From Bacteroidota bacterium (GTDB taxonomy: Bacteria; Bacteroidota; Bacteroidia; UKL13-3): a DNA stretch of 64,000 nt. The notes under the pieces are model-generated. The model saw nothing but the letters and a program-made list of their open reading frames with translations, was not told the DNA's origin and ran no database searches. The DNA is taken from NCBI GenBank assembly GCA_947477885.1, contig CANJUD010000014.1, forward strand, positions 1 to 64,000, in the 5' to 3' direction. Each line of letters begins with the position of its first letter. Position 1 is the stretch's first letter. The position numbers and the translations under genes are program-made. This document shows, piece after piece, positions 8,953 to 17,720 of this stretch.

Positions 8953-10419
8953 AACGTATATTCATAGAGTTTATTCATTCCAAAAAGTTTGGTACGCTTC
9001 TTATTTTATTTCTGTGCCTGCTAATCGCAGTTTGGTCATTAGGTAATCATTATCTATTTAAAACAGCGGCTCTCGACTTGGGCCTGTTCAATAAAGCAGT
9101 TTTCAATTATTCTCATTTGCAGCAAAACTATATCACACTTTTGCTCGATGATAAAGTAGTAAATTTTTTGGGCGACCACTTTTCGGTGGTAGTTATTTTG
9201 TTGTCGCCACTATATTATATATTTGGTTCTTATGCATTATTAATAGTGCAAATAATATTTGTTGGAATAGGTGCATTATATATCAAAAAATATGTACTGT
9301 TGAAAACACAAAATCAGTTGTATGCAAACCTTGCCCTGTTGCATTTTTTTTAGTATTTGGGGAATTTATTCAGCAATCTCATTCGATTTTCATACCAATG
9401 TTTTGGCAGCTTTAATGGTGCCGGCATTATTATATGAATTTGAAAAAAGGAATTGGGCCAAGTTTACAATAATCTTTGTGTTGATGCTTCTCTGTCGTGA
9501 GAATATAGGATTTTGGATCGGTTTTCTAATGATAGGTTTCCATATAAAAAACAAATTTGTATTTTTCAAAAGCAGGCCCGCATTTCACAGTATCCTTATC
9601 ATATTGCCAGTTATATATTCGGTAGTTGTAACCAGTTATATAATACCGGGAATTAACCATACGGTTGAACAAGCACATTACATGCGTTTCCAGGCATTGG
9701 GGCATACCACGGGCGAGGTAGCACAATATGTCTTTTTGCACCCCTTTGAAGTATTAAAATTAATTTTTTCCAATACCAGTCCCGAGCCAAACAATGATAT
9801 GATTAAGATTCAGCTTCACCTGTGTGTGATAGCAAGCGGAGGGATTTTATTTTTGATAAGGCCTGTATTTTTATTGATGCTATTGCCCATCTATTTGCAA
9901 AAAATGCTGGGTTACGATAGTAGTTTGTGGGGTGTGAATTTTCATTATTCTATTGAGTTTGTTCCACTTTTGTCACTATTAGTTTTTGATGCGAGTATGC
10001 TCATCAAACGCGAACGCGACAGGTTGATATTTTTTCTATTTTTTATAACTACTTCAATAGGGGTTAGTGTGTCAGTTCTAAAAGGTGAGGCAACAATTTT
10101 TCAACAGTCAGTTTCAACTTTTTTAAAGAATAAAGATAATAGTTTGACGATGGTGCGTGAAACTTATGATTTGCTTAATAAAGTACCGCAAGATGCAGTG
10201 GTATGTGCCCATTCAAACATGACGCCCCATTTAAGTTCGGTAAAAAAATTGTATGCTTTTCCCTTGGTTTTGGATGCTGAATATATTGTTACCTTCAAAC
10301 AATATTATAGTACTTATCCGCTTAATGAGGAGCAGTATAAAGACACGATGAATTATTATACCCACCACTTCTCTGTAGTTTCAGAAACTAGCAATGCAGT
10401 GTTGTTGAAGAAAAAATGA
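8934..10419 (+). pseudogene. DUF2079-like membrane protein, frameshifted
   Basis: Two adjacent frames together read as one DUF2079 polytopic membrane protein of about 490 residues. The first part (8934-9353, TTG start overlapping ilvE) carries the family-like segments ALDLGLFNKAVFNY and GDHFSVVVILLSPLYYIFG. The second part (in frame from about 9345 to 10419) continues with SFDFHTNVLAALMVP and LMLLCRENIGFW. They are separated by a run of eight T residues (9344-9351) followed by an in-frame TAG. Removing one T restores a continuous product. DUF2079 proteins resemble membrane glycosyltransferases, but their function is unproven. The frameshift could be a sequencing error, a true mutation or a phase-variable tract. 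Confidence 0.85.
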
Positions 10420-10690
10420 TTAATGGTTAATTGTTAATCAGTCGTCAGCCATGGTTCTCCCGAATCTTATTCGGGACCGCTCACCAAGGCATCGGTAATC
10501 AGGCGTCAGCAACTTCAAAAATCAAAAATCGTTAAACCCCGTTCGCCGCTTCGGCAATCTTTGTTCTTAAATCAGGCGTCAGCAATCGTACATCGTACAT
10601 TCCCCGGCAATCCACTAATTGTTAATAAATTCCAAAACATAGTCATTGTTTCAATAGAAGTTATATACTTAATTTTGTTCCCAAATATTT
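10420..10690. other. Intergenic stretch with short repeats and a hairpin
   Basis: No gene is seen here. It opens with a TTAATGGTTAATTGTTAA word. It holds a hairpin of CCCGAAT and ATTCGGG arms (10459-10475) and two copies of AATCAGGCGTCAGCAA about 73 bp apart. It ends with the promoter of the lipoprotein gene. The repeats suggest a decayed or composite extragenic element. Confidence 0.7.
10646..10677 (+). promoter_or_regulatory. Sigma-A type promoter of the lipoprotein gene
   Basis: TTG at 10646-10648 and TAATTTTG at 10670-10677 are separated by 21 bases. The minus-7 element ends 13 bases before the ATG at 10691, predicting a leader of only a few bases. Confidence 0.6.
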
Positions 10691-11893
10691 ATGAAATCTA
10701 TAATACTCAGTATCACGTTGGCGGCAGCTGCCCTAATAAGCTGTAATGACAGCAGTAATGCAACTCAAAACAAGCCGGACGGAAAGGCGAAAGCTGCACA
10801 GCCCAAGGACTCCACCGTTGCAAAAGTTGACAATAACTATAATGATATAGCTTTGTTTTTGGCGGGTTATATGCCTGTGAAAGACTCAGCATTGATTAAT
10901 TTAACCAAAGATTCTGTTTGGGTGAAGCATGCCAAAAAGATGAACGATGGCTTTGCTAGAATTGAAGAGAATCGTTTCAGCAAAATGAGAACTTGGCGTG
11001 ATAAGGAGTTGAAAGCAGCCAATTCATCGGTTATAAAAACATTATACTATCCATTTTCAGGTCCTGATATTTTGAATGGTTATATACTATTTCCCAATTG
11101 CGAAAACTATATATTAATAGCTTTGGAACCTGCGGGTAAAATTAAAGATATGCCCAAAATGAAACAAACCGATTTTGCAAAATATATATATCATTTGGAC
11201 AAATCGATGAACGATATTTTTGTACGCAGTTATTTTATTACCAGTGCCATGAGTGGCGATTTTAGTAAATGGAGTGTGGATGGCAACTTACCAGTAATGA
11301 TGGTGTTTTTAGCTCGTACCCAAAATACTATTACCAATATTAAACGAATTGCAATTGCTGATGATGGTTCAGTAAAAGAATTTAATTTGAATGAAGCAAT
11401 TCCAGATACTTATATAAGCAAAGGTGTTCGTATTGATTTTGTAAACAAAGACCAACCTTCTATTGCCAAGCATGTATATTATTACTCTATGAATATGGCC
11501 GATGAAGAGTATCAACATATGTACGGTTTGGATAAAAATAAAGGTTTCCTAACTTGGATCAATAAACAAGGCGATTTTATTTCTTATATGAAAGCTGCAA
11601 GTTATATCAATCATTATGGTTTCTTAAGCAATTCGCGTAAAATAGTTTTTGCTAGAAGTAAATATCATTTACAAGATGATAGTGGTATTGGTTATAGTTT
11701 CTTCGATAAAAAAGTATGGAAGTTTAATTTGTATGGTGCATATTCACGCCCCATCAGAGACTTTAAAGGTTTGTATGAGAAAGATTTAGATCTAGCTTAT
11801 AAAAAAGACTCTGCCAATGTGAAACCTGTTCCGTTTAAATTGGGTTATCATTATAGCAGTGTGATGAATATGTTGCTAGCTACAAAGAAGTAG
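10691..11893 (+). CDS. Hypothetical lipoprotein
   Basis: I do not recognise this 400-residue protein. The N-terminus MKSIILSITLAAAALISC ends in a plausible lipobox with Cys18. A linker rich in Asn, Lys, Pro and Asp follows (about 19-50), as is usual for Bacteroidota lipoproteins sent to the outer membrane. The rest is predicted globular and has no catalytic motif I can name. It contains segments such as YYPFSGPDILNGYILFPN and an extended charged C-terminal part. The serine hydrolase gene begins about 80 bp downstream on the same strand, so the two may be co-transcribed. A short GTCAGTAAACA repeat word follows the stop codon. Confidence 0.8.
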   Translation: MKSIILSITLAAAALISCNDSSNATQNKPDGKAKAAQPKDSTVAKVDNNYNDIALFLAGYMPVKDSALINLTKDSVWVKHAKKMNDGFARIEENRFSKMRTWRDKELKAANSSVIKTLYYPFSGPDILNGYILFPNCENYILIALEPAGKIKDMPKMKQTDFAKYIYHLDKSMNDIFVRSYFITSAMSGDFSKWSVDGNLPVMMVFLARTQNTITNIKRIAIADDGSVKEFNLNEAIPDTYISKGVRIDFVNKDQPSIAKHVYYYSMNMADEEYQHMYGLDKNKGFLTWINKQGDFISYMKAASYINHYGFLSNSRKIVFARSKYHLQDDSGIGYSFFDKKVWKFNLYGAYSRPIRDFKGLYEKDLDLAYKKDSANVKPVPFKLGYHYSSVMNMLLATKK

Positions 11894-11972
11894 TAATCAA
11901 TAGTCAGTAAACAATGGTCAGTAGCTACGCCGGCAAATAATTTTAACTATTATATAAAATGTTTCTGTTAAC

Positions 11973-13370
11973 TTGAAAAATATATTATATATTGTCTTAT
12001 GTGTGATGGTTTGCAGTTTATCGGCAAATGGGCAGGAGAAGAAAAAAAAGAAAAAGAAACCCAAGGCACAGGTAGTGTATTATCAACCAACCCAGCGTAA
12101 GAAGAAGGTTAAGATAAAATATATTCCACCACCACAGCCAACTCGTTATGATTTTTCGCAGTATAAGAATTCGAAAAATCCCATTGACCAAGTTTTTTAT
12201 AGCGATACAAATTTCTATAATGATTATTTATCACTATCAGCCGAACGTCGCGTGCAGATTGTGTTTACGCGGATAGACAGAGATCGCTATAATATTCCAC
12301 ATTTCAGTGATTATATATATCGTGCTGATCCTAATGAATATTTTTATCCCGCGAGTACTGTAAAGTTGCCAATGGTAGCTATGTGTTTGGAGAAAATTAA
12401 CCAACTCAATATAGAAGGCATCACCAAAGAAACATCATTAACAATCGACTCTTCAGGGAAATGTCAATATCCTTCTTTATATGATAGTTCCTCTGCAAAT
12501 TACCAAGCATCATTGGGACATTATATAAAGAAAATTCTATTGGTGAGTGATAATGATGCATATAATAGAATGTATGAATTTATGGGTTCATGCTATATAA
12601 ACAAACGCTTCAAACAGTTGGGGATGCCCAATGCACGGGTTACTCATAGGTTTACGCCCTGGTGCGATGAGGATGATAACAGAGTAACCAATCGTTTTAA
12701 ATTCTATGATACTTCGGGAAATATTATATATACACAGGAGCCAATTCAATGCTTAGAGAGTTTTGATCCACCAACCGGAAAAGTATTATTAGGAACTGGG
12801 TATATAGATTATGATGGCAAACTAAAAAAGAAACCGAAAGATTTTACAGGTCGTAATTTTTTGCAGTTAACGGATATACATCTCACACTCAAAAAAATTA
12901 TGTTTCCCGAAGCCTTCAGAAAAGACAAACGCTTCGATTTAACAGAACGCGATTATCGTTTCCTCCGCAAATATATGAGTATGTATGCCCCTGAATCGAA
13001 GGACCCCGTGTGCGATTCTAGCAGAGGTTTTTTTAGCTGTACCAAAAAATATATAATATATGGGCAGGATAAAGATACGACCGTAAATAAAAATATTCGC
13101 ATTTTTAATATCGTAGGGTTTGCTTACGGATTTTTGGTGGATGTGGCTTATATCATAGACCTAGAAACCAATACTGAGTTTATGCTGAGCAGTACTATTT
13201 ATTCCAATACAACGGGCGTGCTCAATACAGGCATTTATGAGTATTATACTATAGGTATGCCTTTCCTAAAAAGATTGGGACAAGATTTCTTGAAGCTGGA
13301 ACAGAAGAGACCAAAGCAATTTCCTCCGAATTTGGATTATTTACGATTCGACTACAGTAAGGAGTATTAA
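11973..13370 (+). CDS. Secreted serine hydrolase of the beta-lactamase fold
   Basis: The 465-residue exported protein has a signal peptide (MKNILYIVLCVMVCSLSANG) followed directly by a run of seven Lys residues. The TTG at 11973 is the only start that keeps the signal peptide. The active-site pattern of penicillin-recognising serine hydrolases is visible: YPASTVKLPM with Ser128-x-x-Lys131, and LLVSDNDAYNR as the SDN-like second motif. A clear KTG motif is not seen. It may be a peptidoglycan DD-peptidase or a class A beta-lactamase-like hydrolase with another substrate. The long C-terminal extension and divergent third motif argue against a dedicated resistance enzyme. The last codons (SKEY, stop) coincide with the GTAAGGA repeat word. 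Confidence 0.85.
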   Translation: MKNILYIVLCVMVCSLSANGQEKKKKKKKPKAQVVYYQPTQRKKKVKIKYIPPPQPTRYDFSQYKNSKNPIDQVFYSDTNFYNDYLSLSAERRVQIVFTRIDRDRYNIPHFSDYIYRADPNEYFYPASTVKLPMVAMCLEKINQLNIEGITKETSLTIDSSGKCQYPSLYDSSSANYQASLGHYIKKILLVSDNDAYNRMYEFMGSCYINKRFKQLGMPNARVTHRFTPWCDEDDNRVTNRFKFYDTSGNIIYTQEPIQCLESFDPPTGKVLLGTGYIDYDGKLKKKPKDFTGRNFLQLTDIHLTLKKIMFPEAFRKDKRFDLTERDYRFLRKYMSMYAPESKDPVCDSSRGFFSCTKKYIIYGQDKDTTVNKNIRIFNIVGFAYGFLVDVAYIIDLETNTEFMLSSTIYSNTTGVLNTGIYEYYTIGMPFLKRLGQDFLKLEQKRPKQFPPNLDYLRFDYSKEY

Positions 13371-13448
13371 GGGTAAGGAATAAGGAGCAAGGGTGGTAGG
13401 GATAAGACTAATACTAAAATCGTAAAGAAAAATAGTCAGATTATTTAT

Positions 13449-13796
13449 ATGGCGATAAAAAGATTTGAAGATGTGATTGGGTGGCAGAAAGCCCAAGATT
13501 ATGCGGTGAATATTTATGGAATATTCAGTGCTTCGAAAGATTTTGGGTTTAAAGATCAAATTTGTAGAGCTGTCATATCTATCTCGAATAATATTGCAGA
13601 AGGATTTGATAGAAGTTCTAATGCAGATTTTTCAAGATTTTTATAAATCGCATTGGCATCATGCAGCGAAGTTAAATCTATGTTATACTTAGCAGAAAAA
13701 CTTAAATATATTAAAACAGAACAAAGGGACAACCTCCTAAAACAAGGTGATGAAATATCTAGTATTATTAGAGGACTTATCAAATCTATGAAATAA
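13449..13796 (+). pseudogene. Four-helix-bundle (S23/IVP-like) protein with in-frame stop
   Basis: This is a complete four-helix-bundle gene of 115 codons, interrupted by a TAA at codon 66 (13644-13646). Before the stop the frame reads GWQKAQDYAV, RAVISISNNIAEGFDR and SNADFSRFL, the hallmark pattern of the S23/IVP family (TIGR02436-like). After the stop, in the same frame, it continues IALASCSEVKSMLYLAEKL to a natural stop at 13794-13796. A single base change (for example CAA or TAT to TAA) would account for it. No rRNA is nearby, so the link of this family to 23S rRNA insertions does not apply. TAA is an ordinary stop elsewhere in this window. An intact relative lies at 26280-26645. Confidence 0.9.
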
Positions 13797-13800
13797 AGGG

Positions 13801-13850
13801 GTAAGGAATAAGGAATAAAGGCCATTCGGCGTCAGCTCCTTATTCCTTAC
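13801..13850. repeat. Inverted repeat overlapping the ctaA stop
   Basis: Perfect 14-bp arms (13801-13814 GTAAGGAATAAGGA, and its complement at 13837-13850) flank a 22-bp loop. Further AAGGAATAAGG-like words occur at 13367-13390. The right arm lies inside the 3' end of ctaA and supplies its last codons. The hairpin could end transcription from both sides. Confidence 0.85.
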
Positions 13851-14907
13851 TCCTTACTCCTTTTCGTACTAAATACACTTCCCACATCATCACCAATAAA
13901 AACAACATCGCTACAAACTGATGACTAACACCTAACCATAATAAATCCTGTTTCAATCCAGAATGTAATACAGTAAATATTCCTAATACAACTTGCAGAC
14001 TAACTATTATAATAGGCAGTAATTTTGTTTTGTTGAATAGGGGAGAGGTAGCGTTGTTTTTATAAGCTCTAAAAGTCCATATACAAACCATTATAAAAAG
14101 TATATAGGCCAATCCACGATGGATGAATTGTATCATGATTTCGTTTTCGAAAAAGTTGATAGTGGCAGGCGATTTTTTGAATAATATATCTCCACTTGGA
14201 ATAATCGCAGTATTGATCTCAGGCCAAGTGGGGGCAAAGGCTCCGGCTTTTAGTCCGGCCATAAATGCACCGTATATAAGTTGTACAGTTAAGAGAATTA
14301 TTATAGAAATTGAAAGTTTATATAATGGTTTTGATGTTATAATATTTCCATCTTTCACCAGCATTTTTAAGGCAAACCAAAATGTATAACATAATACAAT
14401 CAAAGCCAGCATAAAATGTGTGGCTAATTCGTAATGTCGAACATATAATAAATTACTTCCGTGCAAACCGGTTGCTACCATAATCCATCCCACCAATCCT
14501 TGCAAAGCACCAAGTCCAAACAAAACTAATAAAGGATTCACCATCCATTTTTGAAAACGTTTTTGTATAATAAATATGATAAAAGGTATAATAAAAACGA
14601 TTCCAATAAATCGTGCCCAAACGCGGTGTATCCATTCCCAAAAATAGATATATTTAAAATCGGAAACGGTGAAGGAGGAATTGATGGTTTTGAATTGTGC
14701 CGTTTGTTTATAGCCTTCAAAAGCTTCATCCCATTGTGAGTCGTTTAGCGGTGGCAAGCTGCCGGTTACCAAATCCCAACGAGTAATGGAAAGTCCGCTG
14801 CCGGTAAGGCGTGTTATGCCGCCCAGCAGCACTTGTATCATAATCATAGCCACGCCCACCAATAACCAAATGGCGATTGGGTGGAGGGATAATTTTTTGT
14901 CGCTCAT
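13840..14907 (-). CDS. ctaA: Heme A synthase (COX15/CtaA family)
   Basis: This multi-pass inner-membrane enzyme converts heme O to heme A for aa3-type cytochrome oxidases, so the organism very likely respires oxygen. The 355-residue protein has about eight membrane segments. It shows the conserved opening LLGGITRLTGSGLSITRWDL and His residues in helices at WEWIHRVWAR, RHYELATHFMLA, MIQFIHRGLAYI and GVSHQFVAML, consistent with the heme ligands of the family. The two-half layout fits the COX15-type proteins of Bacteroidota and Alphaproteobacteria. The last residues (GVRSKE) are encoded inside the GTAAGGA inverted repeat. It is convergent with the broken four-helix-bundle gene. Confidence 0.95.
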   Translation of the reverse strand: MSDKKLSLHPIAIWLLVGVAMIMIQVLLGGITRLTGSGLSITRWDLVTGSLPPLNDSQWDEAFEGYKQTAQFKTINSSFTVSDFKYIYFWEWIHRVWARFIGIVFIIPFIIFIIQKRFQKWMVNPLLVLFGLGALQGLVGWIMVATGLHGSNLLYVRHYELATHFMLALIVLCYTFWFALKMLVKDGNIITSKPLYKLSISIIILLTVQLIYGAFMAGLKAGAFAPTWPEINTAIIPSGDILFKKSPATINFFENEIMIQFIHRGLAYILFIMVCIWTFRAYKNNATSPLFNKTKLLPIIIVSLQVVLGIFTVLHSGLKQDLLWLGVSHQFVAMLFLLVMMWEVYLVRKGVRSKE

Positions 14908-14963
14908 TTGGGTGCAAAATTAGAGATGAAAGATTATAGAGGAAAGACAAAACAAGAAATTAT

Positions 14964-15090
14964 CTATTGCCCCGACTTTTAAGTCGGGGTATGATAATGA
15001 AGTAGTGTTCGGCTTTAGCCACATTGATTGTGTGGCTAAAGCCGAGTAGCTTATGTTCTCAATACCCCGCCCTGAAGGGCAGGGCAATAG
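14964..15090. repeat. 127-bp nested-hairpin element
   Basis: The outer arms CTATTGCCC (14964-14972) and GGGCAATAG (15082-15090) enclose four further paired sets. CCCCGACTT/AAGTCGGGG form a hairpin at 14970-14989. GGGGTAT (14986-14992) pairs with ATACCCC (15062-15068). CGGCTTTAGCCACA (15010-15023) pairs with TGTGGCTAAAGCCG (15031-15044). GCCCT/AGGGC form a hairpin at 15069-15080. No reading frame fits the stretch. It lies between ctaA and fic and could be a small REP- or MITE-like element or a structured RNA. Confidence 0.85.
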
Positions 15091-15155
15091 ATGTTTTTCT
15101 TATTCTAATAATATTGTATAATTCAATTTTTTATAATCATCCAACAAATTCCATT

Positions 15156-15163
15156 TATCTTTG
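15156..15163 (+). promoter_or_regulatory. Minus-7 element of the fic gene
   Basis: TATCTTTG matches TAnnTTTG exactly and is followed by only 4 nt before the ATG at 15168. This helps fix that ATG as the start and suggests a leaderless mRNA. Confidence 0.6.
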
Positions 15164-15167
15164 TACC

Positions 15168-15956
15168 ATGTCATCCCAATTGGAAATATTGACAAAAAAA
15201 TATCTGGCATCAGGTATTGTGCAAACAGTGAATTATGCTGAGTTTAATCGTATTGCTATCACACACCATAGCACCGCCATTGAAGGCAGCACCTTGTCAT
15301 TAACGGAGACACAGTTGCTCATTACACAAGATATCACTGCCAAAGGAAAACCGATGTCTGACCACCTAATGGTGACTGACCACTATGCAGCATTATTATA
15401 TGTTTTGGATGAAGCAAAAAGGAAAATGCCGATTACTCCCGAGTTTCTAAAACAGATAAACGCATTCGTAAATAAAAACACAGGACAAATTCGTAATACT
15501 GCTTTGGGAGTTTGTGATGATACAAAAGGAGATTTTCGCCTAGGCAATGTTTCTGCGGGCGATACTTATTTTGTAAACTATGATAAAGTGGTACCGATGG
15601 TAGATGATTTATGCAAGCAATTACAACAAAGAATATCTGAAGTAAAAGAACTAGATGATATATATAATTTATCATTCGATGCACATTTTTATTTGGTGAG
15701 TATTCATCCTTGGTTTGATGGCAATGGCCGCAGCAGCCGTTTGCTAATGAATTATATACAAGCATATTTTAACCTGCCACTATCTATGGTTTTAACCGAA
15801 GACAAAGCCGATTATATAGAAGCTTTAAAAGAAAGCAGAAAAGTTGAAACCACAGAACCTATCAGAAATTTCATGACGCAACAATATATAAAAACCTTAG
15901 AAGATGAACTGGAGAAATTTGAGGGGAGGAATAAGGGGATTAATTTTTTGTTGTAG
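15168..15956 (+). CDS. Fic family protein (AMPylator-type)
   Basis: Fic proteins usually transfer AMP from ATP to a hydroxyl group of a target protein. The catalytic loop HPWFDGNGRSSR matches HPFx[D/E]GNGRxxR. Near the N-terminus HHSTAIEGSTLSL fits the class II inhibitory motif (S/T)xxxE(G/N), so the enzyme probably carries its own inhibitory helix. I place the start at 15168 (262 residues) because the promoter element ends 4 nt upstream. The frame is open further upstream, but that part translates the hairpin element and does not look like protein. No antitoxin-like partner gene is adjacent. The target is unknown. Confidence 0.92.
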   Translation: MSSQLEILTKKYLASGIVQTVNYAEFNRIAITHHSTAIEGSTLSLTETQLLITQDITAKGKPMSDHLMVTDHYAALLYVLDEAKRKMPITPEFLKQINAFVNKNTGQIRNTALGVCDDTKGDFRLGNVSAGDTYFVNYDKVVPMVDDLCKQLQQRISEVKELDDIYNLSFDAHFYLVSIHPWFDGNGRSSRLLMNYIQAYFNLPLSMVLTEDKADYIEALKESRKVETTEPIRNFMTQQYIKTLEDELEKFEGRNKGINFLL

Positions 15957-15978
15957 TTTCTTATAATATTTAATGTAT

Positions 15979-16031
15979 CGCCGTTCAAAAGAACGGCCTT
16001 TATTATAAGTCACCGTTTTTGTAAAACGGCG
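15979..16031. terminator. Paired hairpins downstream of fic
   Basis: GCCGTTC-AAAA-GAACGGC (15980-15997) is followed by a T-rich stretch. A second near-perfect hairpin, CACCGTTTT with AAAACGGCG, lies at 16011-16031. The two hairpins share complementary CGCCGTT words, so alternative pairing is possible. They probably end fic transcription and perhaps that of the opposing small gene. Confidence 0.7.
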
Positions 16032-16046
16032 ACAACCCTGGAGTAT

Positions 16047-16283
16047 TCAATTCAATATTGATCTGATAATATCAGCTAATATTTTGTCTTGAGCATAAGT
16101 AAAGTTGCCATACTGCGTTATTGCGTAACAAGTTGTAAGTTGATTAATCGCATCCTCTGTATTTGTATCTGTTTGTAATTTCGATTTTATGTTTTCAGAA
16201 AAAGTAGATGACGCGTTTGAACTACTTTTTAAACTTTCAATGAGAAGGTCTAATTTAATAATTAAATTTTCTATGCTAATCAT
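16047..16283 (-). CDS. Small hypothetical protein
   Basis: I do not recognise this 78-residue protein. It appears mostly helical and cytoplasmic, opening MISIENLIIKLDLLIESL. The sequence before its ATG reads AATCTTTG plus 5 nt on the minus strand, a near match to the TAnnTTTG element. This supports it being a real gene with a leaderless transcript. It follows the dihydroorotase gene's end by about 38 bp on the opposite side of the fic terminator and is read leftward. Confidence 0.55.
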   Translation of the reverse strand: MISIENLIIKLDLLIESLKSSSNASSTFSENIKSKLQTDTNTEDAINQLTTCYAITQYGNFTYAQDKILADIIRSILN

Positions 16284-16321
16284 GGTCTCAAAGATTATTA
16301 GTTTTGTTCTTCAAATATGTT

Positions 16322-17659
16322 TTACCTCTCAAACTCCAACCTCTCCCCCAAAACACCCTCACTCACTTTCCCTCCCTCAAACACCACATTCCCATTCACC
16401 AAAGTATATATAATCGTACTACTAAAAGCAGTATTTTCCAAAGGACTCCAGCCGCATTTGTATAATAGATTTTCTTTGGTAACTATATAATATTGGTTCA
16501 AATCAACCAATACCAAATCGGCGGCGTAGCCTTCGCGGATATAGCCACGGTTTTTGATACGGAATAGGTCAGCAGGGGCGTGGCTCATTTTCTCCACCAA
16601 CTTTTCTAAAGTCATTTTGCCTTGTTTTACTTTCTCTAACATCATCTGCAAACTATGCTGCACCAAGGGCAAACCTGAGGGAGATTTTGTATATACTTGT
16701 TGCTTTTCGTCCCAAGTATGTGGAGCATGGTCGGTTGCTATTATATCGATTGTGTTAGCTAAAACAGCTGCAAAAACTGCATCTCTATCGCTTGCATATT
16801 TAATAGCGGGATTGCATTTTATTTGGTTGCCGAGTGTATAATAGTCTTCATCGCAAAACCAGAGGTGATGCACGCATGCTTCGGCTGTTAGTTTTTTATC
16901 GCGGAGAGGAATGGTATTATCAAATAATTCCAATTCTTTTTCAGTACTTATATGTAATATATGCAAACGGGTGCCATGCTTCTTTGCTAAGTCTGCGGCC
17001 ATTTTGCTTGATGCATAACAAGCGTCAGCATTTCTAATTTCGGGATGGAATTGGGGTGGAATATCGTCGCCAAATTCTGCTATATATTTTTGCAGATTTT
17101 CTTTAATCATCACATCATTTTCGCAATGTGTGGCAATTAAAGTGGGAGCATTGGCAAATATTCTTGATAATAAATGTTCATCATCTACCAACATATCACC
17201 CGTAGATGAACCCATAAATATTTTTATGCCGCAAACATTTTTAGGGTCGGTTCGCATCAGTTCATCATAATTGTGCAAGCCCGTTCCCATAAAAAATGAA
17301 TAGTTGGCAGGCGAACAATTTTTGGCAATCTGATATTTTTCTTCCAGCAATTCCTGTGTAAGTGCAGGCGGATTGGTATTGGGCATCTCCATAAAACTGG
17401 TAACGCCTCCCGCTACTGCAGCTCGGCTTTCGGTGGCGATATTTGCTTTATGCGTAAGGCCAGGCTCACGGAAATGGACTTGGTCATCGATGAGTCCGGG
17501 CAGCAGGTGCAAACCGGTGCAGTCTATGACCCTTTCAGCTTGGTCGGCACTGATACCTGCGGCATCAATACGATGTATTAAACCATCTTTCAACAGCACA
17601 TCAGCAACAAGGCTGCGGCATTCGTTCACTATAGTGGGATTTTTCAACAAAATTTTCAT
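16322..17659 (-). CDS. pyrC: Dihydroorotase
   Basis: This amidohydrolase cyclises carbamoyl-aspartate to dihydroorotate in pyrimidine synthesis. I place the start at the ATG at 17659 (445 residues), because the open frame upstream overlaps the divergent MFS promoter region and does not resemble protein. Key motifs are IDDQVHFREPGLTHK (metal site and substrate Arg), CGIKIFMGSSTGDML (the Lys expected to be carboxylated), IATHCEND, LHILHIST and IATDHAPHTWDEK. In the first motif the usual D-x-H-x-H reads D-D-Q-V-H, so one metal-ligand His is Gln. I recall this form in other Bacteroidota dihydroorotases, but it should be checked. Allantoinase or another cyclic amidase cannot be fully excluded. Confidence 0.9.
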   Translation of the reverse strand: MKILLKNPTIVNECRSLVADVLLKDGLIHRIDAAGISADQAERVIDCTGLHLLPGLIDDQVHFREPGLTHKANIATESRAAVAGGVTSFMEMPNTNPPALTQELLEEKYQIAKNCSPANYSFFMGTGLHNYDELMRTDPKNVCGIKIFMGSSTGDMLVDDEHLLSRIFANAPTLIATHCENDVMIKENLQKYIAEFGDDIPPQFHPEIRNADACYASSKMAADLAKKHGTRLHILHISTEKELELFDNTIPLRDKKLTAEACVHHLWFCDEDYYTLGNQIKCNPAIKYASDRDAVFAAVLANTIDIIATDHAPHTWDEKQQVYTKSPSGLPLVQHSLQMMLEKVKQGKMTLEKLVEKMSHAPADLFRIKNRGYIREGYAADLVLVDLNQYYIVTKENLLYKCGWSPLENTAFSSTIIYTLVNGNVVFEGGKVSEGVLGERLEFER

Positions 17660-17720
17660 ACGCACACAAAATAGGCGAATATTATAGCAACTTTGCAAAT
17701 TAAAGTTAAAATACTTTTTT

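Noticed and set aside
11973-13370. Dedicated beta-lactamase resistance gene
   Set aside because: SxxK and SDN motifs are present, but no KTG motif, and the long C-terminal extension does not fit class A enzymes.
13644-13646. TAA recoded as a sense codon
   Set aside because: Many genes here end in TAA with no extension beyond it, so the in-frame TAA is better explained by mutation or error.
15024-15167. Longer N-terminus of the fic gene
   Set aside because: This part lies on the hairpin element and a promoter element ends 4 nt before the ATG at 15168.
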